Shown here one piece after another: positions 15,927 to 24,246 of a DNA stretch of 40,796 nt (position 1 is its first letter; the number at the start of each line of letters is the position of its first letter). The DNA is from Solirubrobacterales bacterium (GTDB lineage Bacteria; Actinomycetota; Thermoleophilia; Solirubrobacterales; Solirubrobacteraceae), in assembly GCA_019244745.1 (NCBI GenBank), contig JAFASF010000219.1, forward strand, positions 1 through 40,796, given 5' to 3'. The notes beneath the pieces are model-generated. The model had not been told where the DNA came from and searched no databases. It saw only the letters and a list, made by a program, of their open reading frames with translations. The translations under genes and the position numbers were made by a program.

Positions 15927-18041
15927 GTGAAAGTGTTCGCGTTCGGAGCGTCCCGGCCGTTGGAGCCCGACGAGCTGGAGGGTGCGCGCGTCCATTATCC
16001 CCGCCCCTCGGTGTTGGCTTCGCCCTTGAACCTCCAGGGGGGCAAGGCCGCGCAGGCGGCGCAGTCTCTCGGCCTCGGCACCGTGGGCGACCTCCTCGAG
16101 CATCTGCCGCGGGACCGCCGAGAGGCCCGAACGGTGGCCGAGCTCCAGCCGGGCGAAAGTGCCACCGTGGTCGTGGAGGTGCGAAGCATCACGTCGCGGC
16201 CGGTACGCCGGCGAGGGATGCGTCCCCTGGTAGAGGCGATGGTGGCGGACGCGACCGGTCCAATGAAGGCCACGTTCTTCAATCAACCGTGGCTCGTGCA
16301 GCGCTATCCCCCGGGCACGCGGCTCGTGCTGCACGGGAAGTTCGAGGCCCGCAACCGGTTCCGGGTGCAGGGCCATGCACCGACCAGCGAGGCGGTGGCA
16401 GGAGCCGGATCGGTGGCGCATTACCCGGCGAGCGAGGGGCTCTCGTCGACGCAGATCCTCGCGCTCGTGCGCGAGCATGCTCGCGCGCTGGGCGATGTCC
16501 TCGAGCCGCTGCCGGTTGCCGTCAGGTCTCATGAGCGGCTTCCCGACCGCGCGACGGCACTGACCGCCGTGCACTTTCCGGCGGGGGAGGAGGATCTGGA
16601 GCTGGGGCGGGGGCGGCTGGCGTTCGACGAGCTGCTCCTAGCCCAGCTGGCGCTGCTTCGCCGGCGCGCGACGCGCGGCCAGGCGAGCGCCCCGGTCCTA
16701 GATGGCGAGCCGGAGCTGACCGCAAGGTGGCTGTCCCAGATGGTTCCGTTCGAGTTGACCGGCGATCAGAGCCGGGCCCTCGAGGCCGTCGATGTCGATC
16801 TCGCACGGCCGCGCCCGATGCAGCGGTTGCTGATGGGGGAGGTGGGGTCGGGCAAGACGGTGGTGGCCCTGTACGCGATGCTCCGGGCCGTCGAGCACGG
16901 CTACCAGGGGGCACTGATGGCGCCGACGGAGACGCTGGCCGAACAGCACTTCGCCACGGTCCAGGGGCTGATGCCCGGTGAGGCCGTCGCCACCGGACTG
17001 CTGACGGGATCGACTCCCGGGCGGCGCAGGGCGGATCTGCTCGGCAAGCTCGGGAGTGGAGAACTGTCGCTCGTCGTAGGTACGCACGCGCTGATCGAGG
17101 ATGAGGTGGAGTTCTCGAGGCTCGCGGTCGCCGTGGTCGACGAGCAGCACAGGTTCGGGGTGCGTCAGCGGGCTGCGCTCGACGCGAAGGGACCGCTTGG
17201 GGAGAACCCTCACGTTCTGCACATGACCGCCACCCCGATCCCGCGGACGCTGGCGCTGCTCGGCTACGGGGATCTTGACTTCACGCTGCTGCGGGAGCTG
17301 CCGCTCGGGCGGGGGGCGATCCGGACGTTCGTAGCGTCGACCGAGCGCGAGCGCGCCCGCGCTTATGAACGAATCCGCGAGGAGCTGCGTGGGGGCCGGC
17401 AGGCGTTCCTGGTGTGCCCGCTCGTCGAGGAGTCCGAGCTGCTTCAGGCCCGGGCCGCAACCGCGGAGTTCGAGCGGCTCCGGGCCGGCGAGCTACGAGA
17501 TTTCGACGTCGTGCTGCTCCACGGTCAGCTGCGGCCGGCGGCCAAGCAGGCGGCGATGGCGGCGTTCGCCTCGGGCAGTGCCGACGTGTTGGTGGCGACG
17601 TCCGTGATCGAGGTGGGGATCGACGTGCCCAACGCGACCGTGATGCTGGTCGAAGACGCCGACCGCTACGGGATCTCGCAGCTGCACCAGCTCCGGGGGC
17701 GCATCGGGCGTGGCGAGCATCCGTCGCTGTGCGTGCTGTTCGGGCCCAAGGACTCGCCGCGCCTGCGCGCTCTGGCTACTCACACCGATGGCTTCGAGCT
17801 GGCGGAGATCGATCTGGAGCTCCGCGGCGAGGGCGAGCTGGTGGGGACGCGCCAGCACGGTCTGGCGCAGTTCCGTGTGGCCGAACTGCCGCGCGACATC
17901 GAGTGGCTGGAGCGCGCCCGGGTGCAAGCCGGGCGGATCTCGGATGAGGACTTGGCGCTGAGCCTGCCCGAGAACGCGCTGCTGGCGGAGGCGTTGCGCG
18001 ACGCGTACGGCTCCGAGGCCGAGGCGCCGATCCGGGCGTGA
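15927..18041 (+). CDS. recG: ATP-dependent DNA helicase RecG
   Basis: 704 residues from this GTG; GTG at 15876 (+17 residues) or 15933 are equally possible and the N-terminus is not conserved enough to choose. The wedge domain (about 38-230) starts with the conserved TVGDLLEHLPR. Helicase motifs follow: Walker A GEVGSGKT (304-311), GTHALIEDEV, DEQHRFG (405-411), MTATPIPRTLA, SVIEVGIDVPNA and QLRGRIGRG (motif VI). RecG reverses stalled replication forks and branch-migrates Holliday junctions. The stop TGA forms the first GTGA of a tandem-repeat ladder leading into rsmD. Confidence 0.93.
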   Translation: MKVFAFGASRPLEPDELEGARVHYPRPSVLASPLNLQGGKAAQAAQSLGLGTVGDLLEHLPRDRREARTVAELQPGESATVVVEVRSITSRPVRRRGMRPLVEAMVADATGPMKATFFNQPWLVQRYPPGTRLVLHGKFEARNRFRVQGHAPTSEAVAGAGSVAHYPASEGLSSTQILALVREHARALGDVLEPLPVAVRSHERLPDRATALTAVHFPAGEEDLELGRGRLAFDELLLAQLALLRRRATRGQASAPVLDGEPELTARWLSQMVPFELTGDQSRALEAVDVDLARPRPMQRLLMGEVGSGKTVVALYAMLRAVEHGYQGALMAPTETLAEQHFATVQGLMPGEAVATGLLTGSTPGRRRADLLGKLGSGELSLVVGTHALIEDEVEFSRLAVAVVDEQHRFGVRQRAALDAKGPLGENPHVLHMTATPIPRTLALLGYGDLDFTLLRELPLGRGAIRTFVASTERERARAYERIREELRGGRQAFLVCPLVEESELLQARAATAEFERLRAGELRDFDVVLLHGQLRPAAKQAAMAAFASGSADVLVATSVIEVGIDVPNATVMLVEDADRYGISQLHQLRGRIGRGEHPSLCVLFGPKDSPRLRALATHTDGFELAEIDLELRGEGELVGTRQHGLAQFRVAELPRDIEWLERARVQAGRISDEDLALSLPENALLAEALRDAYGSEAEAPIRA

Positions 18042-18124
18042 CGGCCGTGGCGGGCGGGGCGTGAGGGTCGTGGCAGGCCGGGCGTGAGGATCGTGGCAGG
18101 CCCGGCGTGAGGGTCGTGGCAGGC
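18038..18124 (+). repeat. 23-bp tandem repeat of the recG/rsmD stop-start junction (mini-ORF ladder)
   Basis: Units start at 18038, 18061, 18084 and 18107, each beginning GTGA and carrying GTGGC at the same offset. The first GTGA holds the recG stop, the last is the rsmD start. Copies 1-3 are 8-codon ORFs plus stop (18038-18064, 18061-18087, 18084-18110) whose TGA overlaps the next GTG. Copies 2-4 each encode the first residues of RsmD (VR(V/I)VAG). Read directly from the sequence. Confidence 0.95.
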
Positions 18125-18643
18125 GAATTCGGTGGCCGCCGGCTGGTCGCGCCCCGCGGCCGCGCGACCAGGCCGACGGCCGATCGCGTTCGTGAGGCGA
18201 CGTTTTCGATCCTGGGCTCCGTACAGGGTGCGCGAGTGCTCGACTTGTTCGCGGGATCCGGTGCGCTGGCGATCGAGGCGCTTTCGCGCGGCGCGCTTGC
18301 GGCCACCCTGGTCGATACCTCGCCAGCCGCGATCGCCGCGATCAAACGCAACCTGTCGACGGTCGGGGCCACGGCGGAAGTGCTTCGTCAGCCGGCGGCG
18401 GCCTTCCTCGGGGGAGCACGGGCGAACGCGCGTCAATACGATCTCGTTTTCCTCGATCCCCCATACCAGAGCGCCGGCGACGTGGGCCGAGAGCTCTCAG
18501 CAACGTTGATCCCGGTACTCGCGACCGACGCGCGGATAGTTGCGGAGAGCGATCGGCGAGCGCCTCTCGCGCTCGCCCTGTCGCTGGTGCAAGAACGGCG
18601 CTATGGCGACACTCTGATCCGCATCTACCATGTCCCCCCCTGA
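18107..18643 (+). CDS. rsmD: 16S rRNA (guanine-966-N2)-methyltransferase RsmD
   Basis: 178 residues. The N-terminus RVVAGEFGGRRL is the family signature, followed by the RPT-DRVREA segment. SAM motif I is VLDLFAGSGALAIEALSRGA and the catalytic motif IV is FLDPPY, as in N6/N2 amino-methyltransferases. It methylates G966 of 16S rRNA in the assembled small subunit. The GTG at 18107 is the fourth copy of a duplicated start region; starts at 18061 and 18084 run only 8 codons. coaD begins 14 bases before its stop. rsmD-coaD is a frequent pair. Confidence 0.94.
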   Translation: MRVVAGEFGGRRLVAPRGRATRPTADRVREATFSILGSVQGARVLDLFAGSGALAIEALSRGALAATLVDTSPAAIAAIKRNLSTVGATAEVLRQPAAAFLGGARANARQYDLVFLDPPYQSAGDVGRELSATLIPVLATDARIVAESDRRAPLALALSLVQERRYGDTLIRIYHVPP

Positions 18644-19130
18644 CAACCGCACCGCAATCTGCCCCGGCACGTTCGACCCCATCACCTACGGCCATCTCGA
18701 CGTGATCGGGCGTGCATCGGCGATGTTCGACCTCGTGATCATCGGCGTCGTCAACCATCCGTGGCGCAAGGGTCAGACGCTATTCACCGCCGAGGAACGG
18801 GTGCGCTTCGTCGAGAAGGCGACGAGTGACCTCGAGAACATCACCGTGGAGCCGTTCAGCACGCTGCTCGTCGAGTTCGCCCGCGAGCGCAGCGCGATGG
18901 CGATCGTGAAGGGTCTGCGGGCTATCTCGGACTTCGAGTACGAGTTGGAGATGAACCAGCTCAACCGCAAGCAGGCGCCGGACATCGAATCCGTTTACCT
19001 GATGGCGTCCGCCAAGTACAGTTTCCTTCGGTCTAGCGGGGTCAAGGAGCTTGCAACCTTCGGCGGTGACATCGACGAGCTGGTGCCCGGAGAGGTGGCC
19101 AAGGCCCTGAAGGAACGGCTTCGCCGCTAA
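18630..19130 (+). CDS. coaD: phosphopantetheine adenylyltransferase
   Basis: 166 residues. It transfers AMP from ATP to 4'-phosphopantetheine, the penultimate step of coenzyme A synthesis. The nucleotidyltransferase motif is CPGTFDPITYGHLD, with the T/HxGH signature. KGLRAISDFEYELEMNQLN binds the pantetheine arm, and the second ATP motif is LRSSGVKELA. Length is normal. The gene starts inside rsmD (14-base overlap), so translation is likely coupled. CoA is also needed for the acyl-carrier and fatty-acid genes further on. Confidence 0.96.
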   Translation: MSPPDNRTAICPGTFDPITYGHLDVIGRASAMFDLVIIGVVNHPWRKGQTLFTAEERVRFVEKATSDLENITVEPFSTLLVEFARERSAMAIVKGLRAISDFEYELEMNQLNRKQAPDIESVYLMASAKYSFLRSSGVKELATFGGDIDELVPGEVAKALKERLRR

Positions 19131-19148
19131 CGAAACAGAGGTTTTGCG

Positions 19149-19619
19149 ATGGACGTCCTAGTACTCATCGACAAGCTGGACGATCTCGTTCACAACGCCA
19201 AGCCGGTCCCCCTGACCGACCAGGTCCGCGTGGACAAAGAGGAGATCTACGACATCCTCGACCAGATGCGCGCGACCATCCCCGAGGAGATCAAGCAGGC
19301 ACGCTGGATCGTCAAGGAGCGTCAGGAGATGCTCGCCGAGGCCAAACGCGAGGCCGAGCGGATCGTCAAGGAAGCCCGCGACCGCCAGGAGCGGATGGTC
19401 TCCGAGGAGGAGATCACCAAGCAGGCCGAGCGCGCCGCGGACGACATCATCGAGGACGCGCGTGCCCGCGAGCGCGAGATTCGGCTGGGGGCCGAGGACT
19501 ACGCCGACGAGATCCTCAACACCCTCGAGGTCAACCTGAGCAAGTTCATTGCCGCCGTGCAGCGCGGGCGCGACCGGCTCGCCGGCAAGGAAGAGCCGGC
19601 CGAGATGGCGCGGGACTGA
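19149..19619 (+). CDS. SepIVA/DivIVA-like coiled-coil protein
   Basis: 156 residues, highly charged. A short N-terminal head (VLIDKLDDLVHNAKPVPLT) and a segment with ILDQMRATIPEEIKQAR precede a long heptad-rich helix (about 55-145). The head resembles the start of mycobacterial SepIVA (DivIVA-domain septation factor), from memory; this copy is shorter. Such proteins mark septa or poles and scaffold envelope synthesis. Automatic annotation often calls them ATP synthase subunit B because of the coiled coil, which is not justified here: no membrane helix is present. AGAGG upstream is a fair ribosome site. A perfect hairpin follows its stop directly. Confidence 0.72.
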   Translation: MDVLVLIDKLDDLVHNAKPVPLTDQVRVDKEEIYDILDQMRATIPEEIKQARWIVKERQEMLAEAKREAERIVKEARDRQERMVSEEEITKQAERAADDIIEDARAREREIRLGAEDYADEILNTLEVNLSKFIAAVQRGRDRLAGKEEPAEMARD

Positions 19620-19658
19620 CGATACGCATGCCGCGCTAGAAGCAAGGCATGCGTATCG
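19620..19658 (+). terminator. perfect 13-bp inverted repeat, probable terminator
   Basis: CGATACGCATGCC (19620-19632) and GGCATGCGTATCG (19646-19658) pair without mismatch around a 13-base loop, starting one base after the stop codon of the coiled-coil gene. No T-run follows, as in many actinobacterial terminators. Its perfect symmetry also allows it to be a protein-binding dyad. Confidence 0.6.
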
Positions 19659-19678
19659 CCAGATCCCCGCGCCTGGCC

Positions 19679-19684
19679 TAAGCT
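19679..19684 (+). promoter_or_regulatory. candidate -10 element TAAGCT
   Basis: TAAGCT ends 10 bases before the macro-domain ATG and 20 bases after the hairpin, consistent with a new transcription unit. Confidence 0.35.
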
Positions 19685-19694
19685 CCTCCGGGCC

Positions 19695-20204
19695 ATGAGC
19701 TCGATCGAGGTTCTCGACACCGACATCACGAAGCTGGAGGTCGATGCGATCGCCAACGCCGCCAACACGCGGCTGATGCATGGCGGCGGCGTCGCCGGGG
19801 CGATCTCGCGGGCCGGCGGTCCGGTGGTGCAGGAGGAGAGCCACGAGCGGGCACCGATCGGGCTGGGGGAGGCGGTCGAGACGAGCGGCGGGGAGATGCC
19901 CTGCCGATGGGTGATCCACGCCGCGACGATGGAGCTCGGGGGGCCCACCTCGTCGCAGATCATCCGGGACGCCACCGCGAGCACGCTGCGCAAGGCCCAT
20001 GAGCTCGGCGCGAGGTCGCTGGCGCTCGTAGCCTTCGGAACGGGTGTAGGTGGATTTCCTCTGGAGCGGGCGGCCACGATCGAGGTCGAAGAGGTGCGCG
20101 CTCACCTGGATCAGGGCAGCGGGCTGGAGCGGATCGTGTTCGCCGTGCGCGGCGAGGCGGCCCGGGAGGCGTTTGAGCGGGCGCTCGCCGGCGTGGGCAG
20201 CTGA
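19695..20204 (+). CDS. macro-domain protein (ADP-ribose-binding)
   Basis: 169 residues forming one macro domain. The N-terminal motif is DITKLEVDAIANAANTRL, followed by GGGVAGAISRAGG, which surrounds the distal ribose, and a C-terminal phosphate loop FGTGVGGFPL. Macro domains bind ADP-ribose and often remove it from proteins, nucleic acids or O-acetyl-ADP-ribose. Asn in AANT and the Gly-rich loop, both used for catalysis in MacroD types, are present. No ADP-ribosyltransferase or sirtuin gene is near, so the substrate is unknown. Converges on the acylphosphatase gene with only 6 bases between stops. Confidence 0.88.
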   Translation: MSSIEVLDTDITKLEVDAIANAANTRLMHGGGVAGAISRAGGPVVQEESHERAPIGLGEAVETSGGEMPCRWVIHAATMELGGPTSSQIIRDATASTLRKAHELGARSLALVAFGTGVGGFPLERAATIEVEEVRAHLDQGSGLERIVFAVRGEAAREAFERALAGVGS

Positions 20205-20210
20205 TCCCGA

Positions 20211-20486
20211 TCACCTGATCGAAAAGCCGCTCAACCCCTCGGGCTCCTCATCTTGAACCTCGACACGCTCCACGCGCGCTTGCCGCGGTCCGGTTTCCAG
20301 GAACCGAGCCACCCGATCGACCGCGTCCAGCGGACCCTCGAGCACCGCCTCGACGGCGCCGTCGCCTCGATTGCGGACCCAGCCCGCGACGCCGTGGGCC
20401 CGTGCGCGCTCCCGCGTGGAGTCACGGAAGAAGACGCCCTGGACGCTCCCGTGGACGATCACCCGCCGTCGGATCTGCTCGGGCAT
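20211..20486 (-). CDS. acyP: acylphosphatase
   Basis: 91 residues, the standard size. The N-terminal loop RRRVIVHGSVQGVFFRDST contains the phosphate-binding GxVQGVxFR with its catalytic Arg, and GWVRNRGDGAVEAVLEG contains the catalytic Asn. It hydrolyses acyl phosphates such as acetyl phosphate and carbamoyl phosphate. ATG at 20486 was chosen because it gives the family length; the longer open frame upstream encodes unrelated residues. Divergent from the secreted BNR gene, with 104 bases between. Confidence 0.93.
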   Translation of the reverse strand: MPEQIRRRVIVHGSVQGVFFRDSTRERARAHGVAGWVRNRGDGAVEAVLEGPLDAVDRVARFLETGPRQARVERVEVQDEEPEGLSGFSIR

Positions 20487-20590
20487 GCCAGGGATTGTCG
20501 CAACGCTGACCGAAGATGCCTGCATTGGGATGGGGATCGGCGGGCTCCGCCACCGGACGCTCTGAGCGAATCGAAAGGAGGGAGGGTCCT

Positions 20591-22597
20591 GTGTCATCAA
20601 AACGTCGTATCGCCATTCCGCTGGCACTTGCCGGCGCCGTGGGAGCTTTGTGTTTGCTGCTGCTCTCGCAGTCGCACGCCAGCGCCAGCAGCTCCATGAG
20701 CTATGGGCGCCTGAACAAGATCCAGAAGCGGATCATCTCCTCGGCGCTCGCCAGCGCGCTGAGTCCATCATCCACCACGCGGGCGCCGACCAACGATCAG
20801 GGCGGGGGTCCGGACGGCGCGCCGTTCACGCCACCGAAGTCGTTCGGATCACCGGGCGGGGCGGGCTCGCCCAGCACCTACTTCCCGTCGTCGCAGGGTA
20901 AGTGCTCGGCACGCCACGGGAACGATGTCAAGGTCAACCAGAACTGCCTGAACATCACCGATCGCGACCTACAGGGCCGGGCCCAGGCCAACAACGAGTC
21001 GTTCATCGCCCAGGATCCGTTCAACCCGAACCATCTGGTCGCGAGCGACAACAACTACATCCGAGGGGACGGGACCTGTGGGGCCTACTTCTCCCTCGAC
21101 GGCGGCCGGACCTGGGCCGACGCGACCACCCCGAACGGATTCACCCGGGGCGTCGCTGGGTTCGCCCGCGAGTACTGGCAGGCCGGAGGCGACACCTCCG
21201 TGGCCTGGGACACGCGCGGCAACTCGTACCTCAGCTGCCAGGCGTTCAATCGCGGGACGGTTGCCTCGGCCAACCCGGATCAGTCGAGCACCTTCCTCCT
21301 CTTCCGCTCGACCCAGAACAATGGCGCCTCGTTCAACTTCCCGGGTCGCTACTCGGCGACGTTCAGCTTTGACCCGACCGGGACCAGCGGGGTGCTCGAG
21401 GACAAGGCGCTGATGACTGTCGATGACAACGTAAGCAGTCCCTTTCGCGACCGTATCTATGTCACGTGGACCGAGTTCGCCGCCGACGGAACGGCGTACA
21501 TCTACGAGGTCCATTCCGACGACTACGGCGAGACATTCAGCAAGCGGGTCCTCGTAAGCGCGGACAGCCCGGTGTGCACGAACACGTTCGGAGCGGCGAC
21601 TCCGAATGGCCGGTGCAACGAGAACCAGTTCTCCGATCCGTTCGTCGGTCCCGACGGAAATCTGTATGTCGCCTGGGACAACTTCAACAACCAGCCCACG
21701 AGCGGCACCAACAACAACTACCAAGTGCTGCTGGCGAAATCGACCGACGGCGGCCAGACGTTCTCGGCTCCGGTCAGGGTCAGCACCTACTACGACCTCC
21801 CGGATTGCGACACCTATCAGGGCACCGGAGCAGATCCGGGTCGCTCCTGCGTGCCCGAGAAGGGTTCCTCGACCAAGTCGGTGTTCCGCGCGACGAACTA
21901 CCCCTCGGGGCAGGTCGACCCGCAGAACCCGAAGGTGGTGACGGTCGCGTTCGGGTCCTACATCAACAAGGACTCGAACGAGAGCAACGGTTGCGTTCCG
22001 GCCGGTTTCGCCGCCGACGGCAACCCGCTGTACACCGGCGTCAAGACGCCGGGGGCGTGCAACAACAAGATTTTGTTGAGCGCGTCCGCAAACGGCGGGG
22101 CGACGTTCACCGGCACCACGACCGATCCACGCGACGAGACGCTCGTCACGCAGTCGCCCGGGCAGAACGGAACGGATCAGTTCTGGCAGTGGAGCGCGTT
22201 CACGCGCAGCGGAAGGCTGGCTGTGGACTACTACGACCGCCAGTACGGCGACGATGAGACCACGGGCTCCTCGGACTTCAGCCTCTCCGGGAGCCGGGAC
22301 CTGGTCCACTTCGGCCAGGTCCGGGTGACCTCGAGCTCGATGCCGGCCCCGACACAGTTCGAGGGGCCGAAGGGTGGCCAGTTCTACGGCGACTACATCG
22401 GCCTCGCCGCGGCAGGCGACCAGGCGCATCCGATCTGGTCCGACACGCGCTCGCCCGATCTGTTCTTGTGTCCCGGCACAGCCCAGCCGGGCGTCCCGCC
22501 GGCGCTGTGCGGGGCGACGGAGACGAACGGCGAGCAGGCCAACGACGAAGACACCTTCACCGCGACGCTGGGGGTGCCTCTCGGCCACGGCCATTGA
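20591..22597 (+). CDS. secreted BNR/Asp-box repeat protein (sialidase-like propeller)
   Basis: 668 residues from GTG 20591, with a strong AAAGGAGGG ribosome site. N-terminal signal peptide: KRR, a hydrophobic core (8-26), and a cleavage area SHASA near residue 30. After a Ser/Pro-rich linker come repeats with Asp-box motifs (SLDGGRTW at 168-175, STDGGQTF, SANGGATF and the variant SDDYGETF), expected for a 6-8 bladed beta-propeller. Several paired cysteines suit an exported protein. The Arg triad and the FRIP motif of true sialidases are not recognised, so glycan hydrolysis is unproven; it may be a binding protein. A clear hairpin terminator follows. Confidence 0.82.
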   Translation: MSSKRRIAIPLALAGAVGALCLLLLSQSHASASSSMSYGRLNKIQKRIISSALASALSPSSTTRAPTNDQGGGPDGAPFTPPKSFGSPGGAGSPSTYFPSSQGKCSARHGNDVKVNQNCLNITDRDLQGRAQANNESFIAQDPFNPNHLVASDNNYIRGDGTCGAYFSLDGGRTWADATTPNGFTRGVAGFAREYWQAGGDTSVAWDTRGNSYLSCQAFNRGTVASANPDQSSTFLLFRSTQNNGASFNFPGRYSATFSFDPTGTSGVLEDKALMTVDDNVSSPFRDRIYVTWTEFAADGTAYIYEVHSDDYGETFSKRVLVSADSPVCTNTFGAATPNGRCNENQFSDPFVGPDGNLYVAWDNFNNQPTSGTNNNYQVLLAKSTDGGQTFSAPVRVSTYYDLPDCDTYQGTGADPGRSCVPEKGSSTKSVFRATNYPSGQVDPQNPKVVTVAFGSYINKDSNESNGCVPAGFAADGNPLYTGVKTPGACNNKILLSASANGGATFTGTTTDPRDETLVTQSPGQNGTDQFWQWSAFTRSGRLAVDYYDRQYGDDETTGSSDFSLSGSRDLVHFGQVRVTSSSMPAPTQFEGPKGGQFYGDYIGLAAAGDQAHPIWSDTRSPDLFLCPGTAQPGVPPALCGATETNGEQANDEDTFTATLGVPLGHGH

Positions 22598-22602
22598 GGA
22601 GG

Positions 22603-22635
22603 GGTGCGGGGCCTGGCGCGTCCGGGCCCCGCACC
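22603..22635 (+). terminator. intrinsic-type terminator hairpin after the BNR gene
   Basis: GGTGCGGGGCC (22603-22613) pairs with GGCCCCGCACC (22625-22635), 11 bp with an 11-base loop, 5 bases after the stop. No T-run. The following ~236 bases up to rmuC hold no gene I can support. Confidence 0.65.
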
Positions 22636-22871
22636 ACCACCGTCATCCTGGTCGAGAGCTGTTCATCTCGCGGAACGTCGTCGGCAAAAGGCGGGGCGCG
22701 TTCACGATCGCGTTCTCTTCCGTCATGATCGACCGTTGCAGCTCCCCCTTGGTGCTGGCAAGCCGGCGGCACGGGGTCACCGAGGTGCTGCACGGTCCCA
22801 AGCCGGCGTGGCCGCCGGCGTAGGCGCGGTGAGAGCGTTTCCGTCCGGCGGCGCCGCCATGCTGGCCGGCG

Positions 22872-24197
22872 ATGAACGCTTTATGGCTGCTCATGGGGCT
22901 GTTCGCCGGCGCGGCGTTGGTCGCGGTCACGGCTCGCGCGCGCCTGCGATCGCTCGTCGCTGAGGCTGCGCGCGCGGGCGAGCTCGAGCGTGAGCTGGTC
23001 AAGACCCGCGCGGACCTCGAGCATGAGAGAGCGCTGTCGGAGGAGCGGGTCCGGAACGTAACCGATTCCCAGGAGCGGCTGTCGGCGTCGTTCAAGGCGC
23101 TGAGCGCCGAGGCGCTGCAGGCGAGCATGGCGCAGCTGACTCAGCTCGCACGCGCCCAACTGCAGACCGTGCAGGCCGAGGCCAAGGGCGATCTCGACAA
23201 GCGTCAGCATGCGGTCGAGCAGCTCGTCACGCCGCTCAAGGAACAGCTCGGGCGCGTGGACGCTCAGCTGCTGCGACTCGACCAGGAGCGCCGCGAGGCG
23301 CGCGGCCGGCTCGAGGCACAGCTGCGCAGCCTGACCGAGACGGGGGAGAGGCTGCGGAGCGAGACGGGAGCTCTGATCACGGCGCTACGCAAGCCCAACG
23401 CCCGGGGGCAATGGGGACAGATGCAGCTGCGAAACGTGGTCGAGCTCGCCGGCATGGTCAGGCACTGCGACTTCAGCGAGCAGTCGCCGCTGTCGGGCGA
23501 CGACTCGGTCCTCCGCCCCGATCTCGTGGTCCGGATGCCTGGCGGCAAGCACGTCGTGGTCGACGCCAAGGCGCCGCTACAGGGAGTGCTCGACGCGTAC
23601 GAGGCGCGCGACGAGGAGGAGCGGGCGCGACATCTGCGCGACCACGCACGCCTGTTGCGAAAGCACGTCAAGATGCTGTCCGAGAAGGCCTATTGGGCGG
23701 GGCTCGACTCGGCGCCCGACTTCGTCGTCCTGTTCCTGCCTGGCGAGCACCTCTACGGCGCCGCGCTGGAGGCGGATCCATCGCTGATCGAGGACGCCAT
23801 GGCCCGACGGGTGCTGATCGCGACGCCCACCACCCTCCTGGCGATGCTCCGCGCGGTCGCTTACGGATGGCAGCAGGAGCGGGTGGCCGAGTCCGCGCAG
23901 GCGATCTCGGAGCTCGGACGCGAGCTCCACGGGCGTCTGGTCAAGCTCTCCGGGTTTTTGGCGACGCTCGGGTCGAGGCTCAACAGCGCCGTTCGCGCCT
24001 ACAACGAAACCGTTGGCTCCTACGAGGCGCGCGTGTTACCGGCCGCGCGGCGGTTCGCCGACCATGGCGCGGCGGGTGGGCGTGAGCTCCCGCAGCTCGA
24101 ACAGGTGACGGTCAGCGCTCGCACGGTCGACGCGCCCGAGCCCGCGGAGAGCGATGAGCCCCACGAGCAGCTGACGGCGTTGGGGGCCCGTCGATGA
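22872..24197 (+). CDS. rmuC: DNA recombination protein RmuC
   Basis: 441 residues with the RmuC layout: an N-terminal membrane helix (3-20), a long coiled coil (about 30-165), and then the conserved nuclease-like domain (PD-(D/E)XK type) with GQWGQMQLRNVVELAGM, RPDLVVRMPGGKHVVVDAKAP (Asp and the DAK triad), FLPGEHLYGAAL and ATPTTLLAMLRAVAYGW. RmuC limits DNA inversions and rearrangements between repeats in E. coli. The CATGCT before the ATG is a poor match to the window's -10 pattern. The C-terminal ~40 residues are acidic and variable. Converges on the phosphatase gene. Confidence 0.93.
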   Translation: MNALWLLMGLFAGAALVAVTARARLRSLVAEAARAGELERELVKTRADLEHERALSEERVRNVTDSQERLSASFKALSAEALQASMAQLTQLARAQLQTVQAEAKGDLDKRQHAVEQLVTPLKEQLGRVDAQLLRLDQERREARGRLEAQLRSLTETGERLRSETGALITALRKPNARGQWGQMQLRNVVELAGMVRHCDFSEQSPLSGDDSVLRPDLVVRMPGGKHVVVDAKAPLQGVLDAYEARDEEERARHLRDHARLLRKHVKMLSEKAYWAGLDSAPDFVVLFLPGEHLYGAALEADPSLIEDAMARRVLIATPTTLLAMLRAVAYGWQQERVAESAQAISELGRELHGRLVKLSGFLATLGSRLNSAVRAYNETVGSYEARVLPAARRFADHGAAGGRELPQLEQVTVSARTVDAPEPAESDEPHEQLTALGARR

Positions 24198-24246
24198 ATA
24201 ATCGCTTGTTGAGTCGCCCGAATGAGCTTCGCCTAGCTGCGTCCTC

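Noticed and set aside
20591-22597. Calling the BNR protein a sialidase
   Set aside because: Asp-boxes show only the propeller fold. The FRIP motif and Arg triad expected for sialidase catalysis are not seen.
22636-22871. Possible small genes between the BNR protein and rmuC
   Set aside because: Short frames on both strands (for example 22725-22823) have no ribosome site, no motif and odd composition; I see nothing convincing after the terminator.
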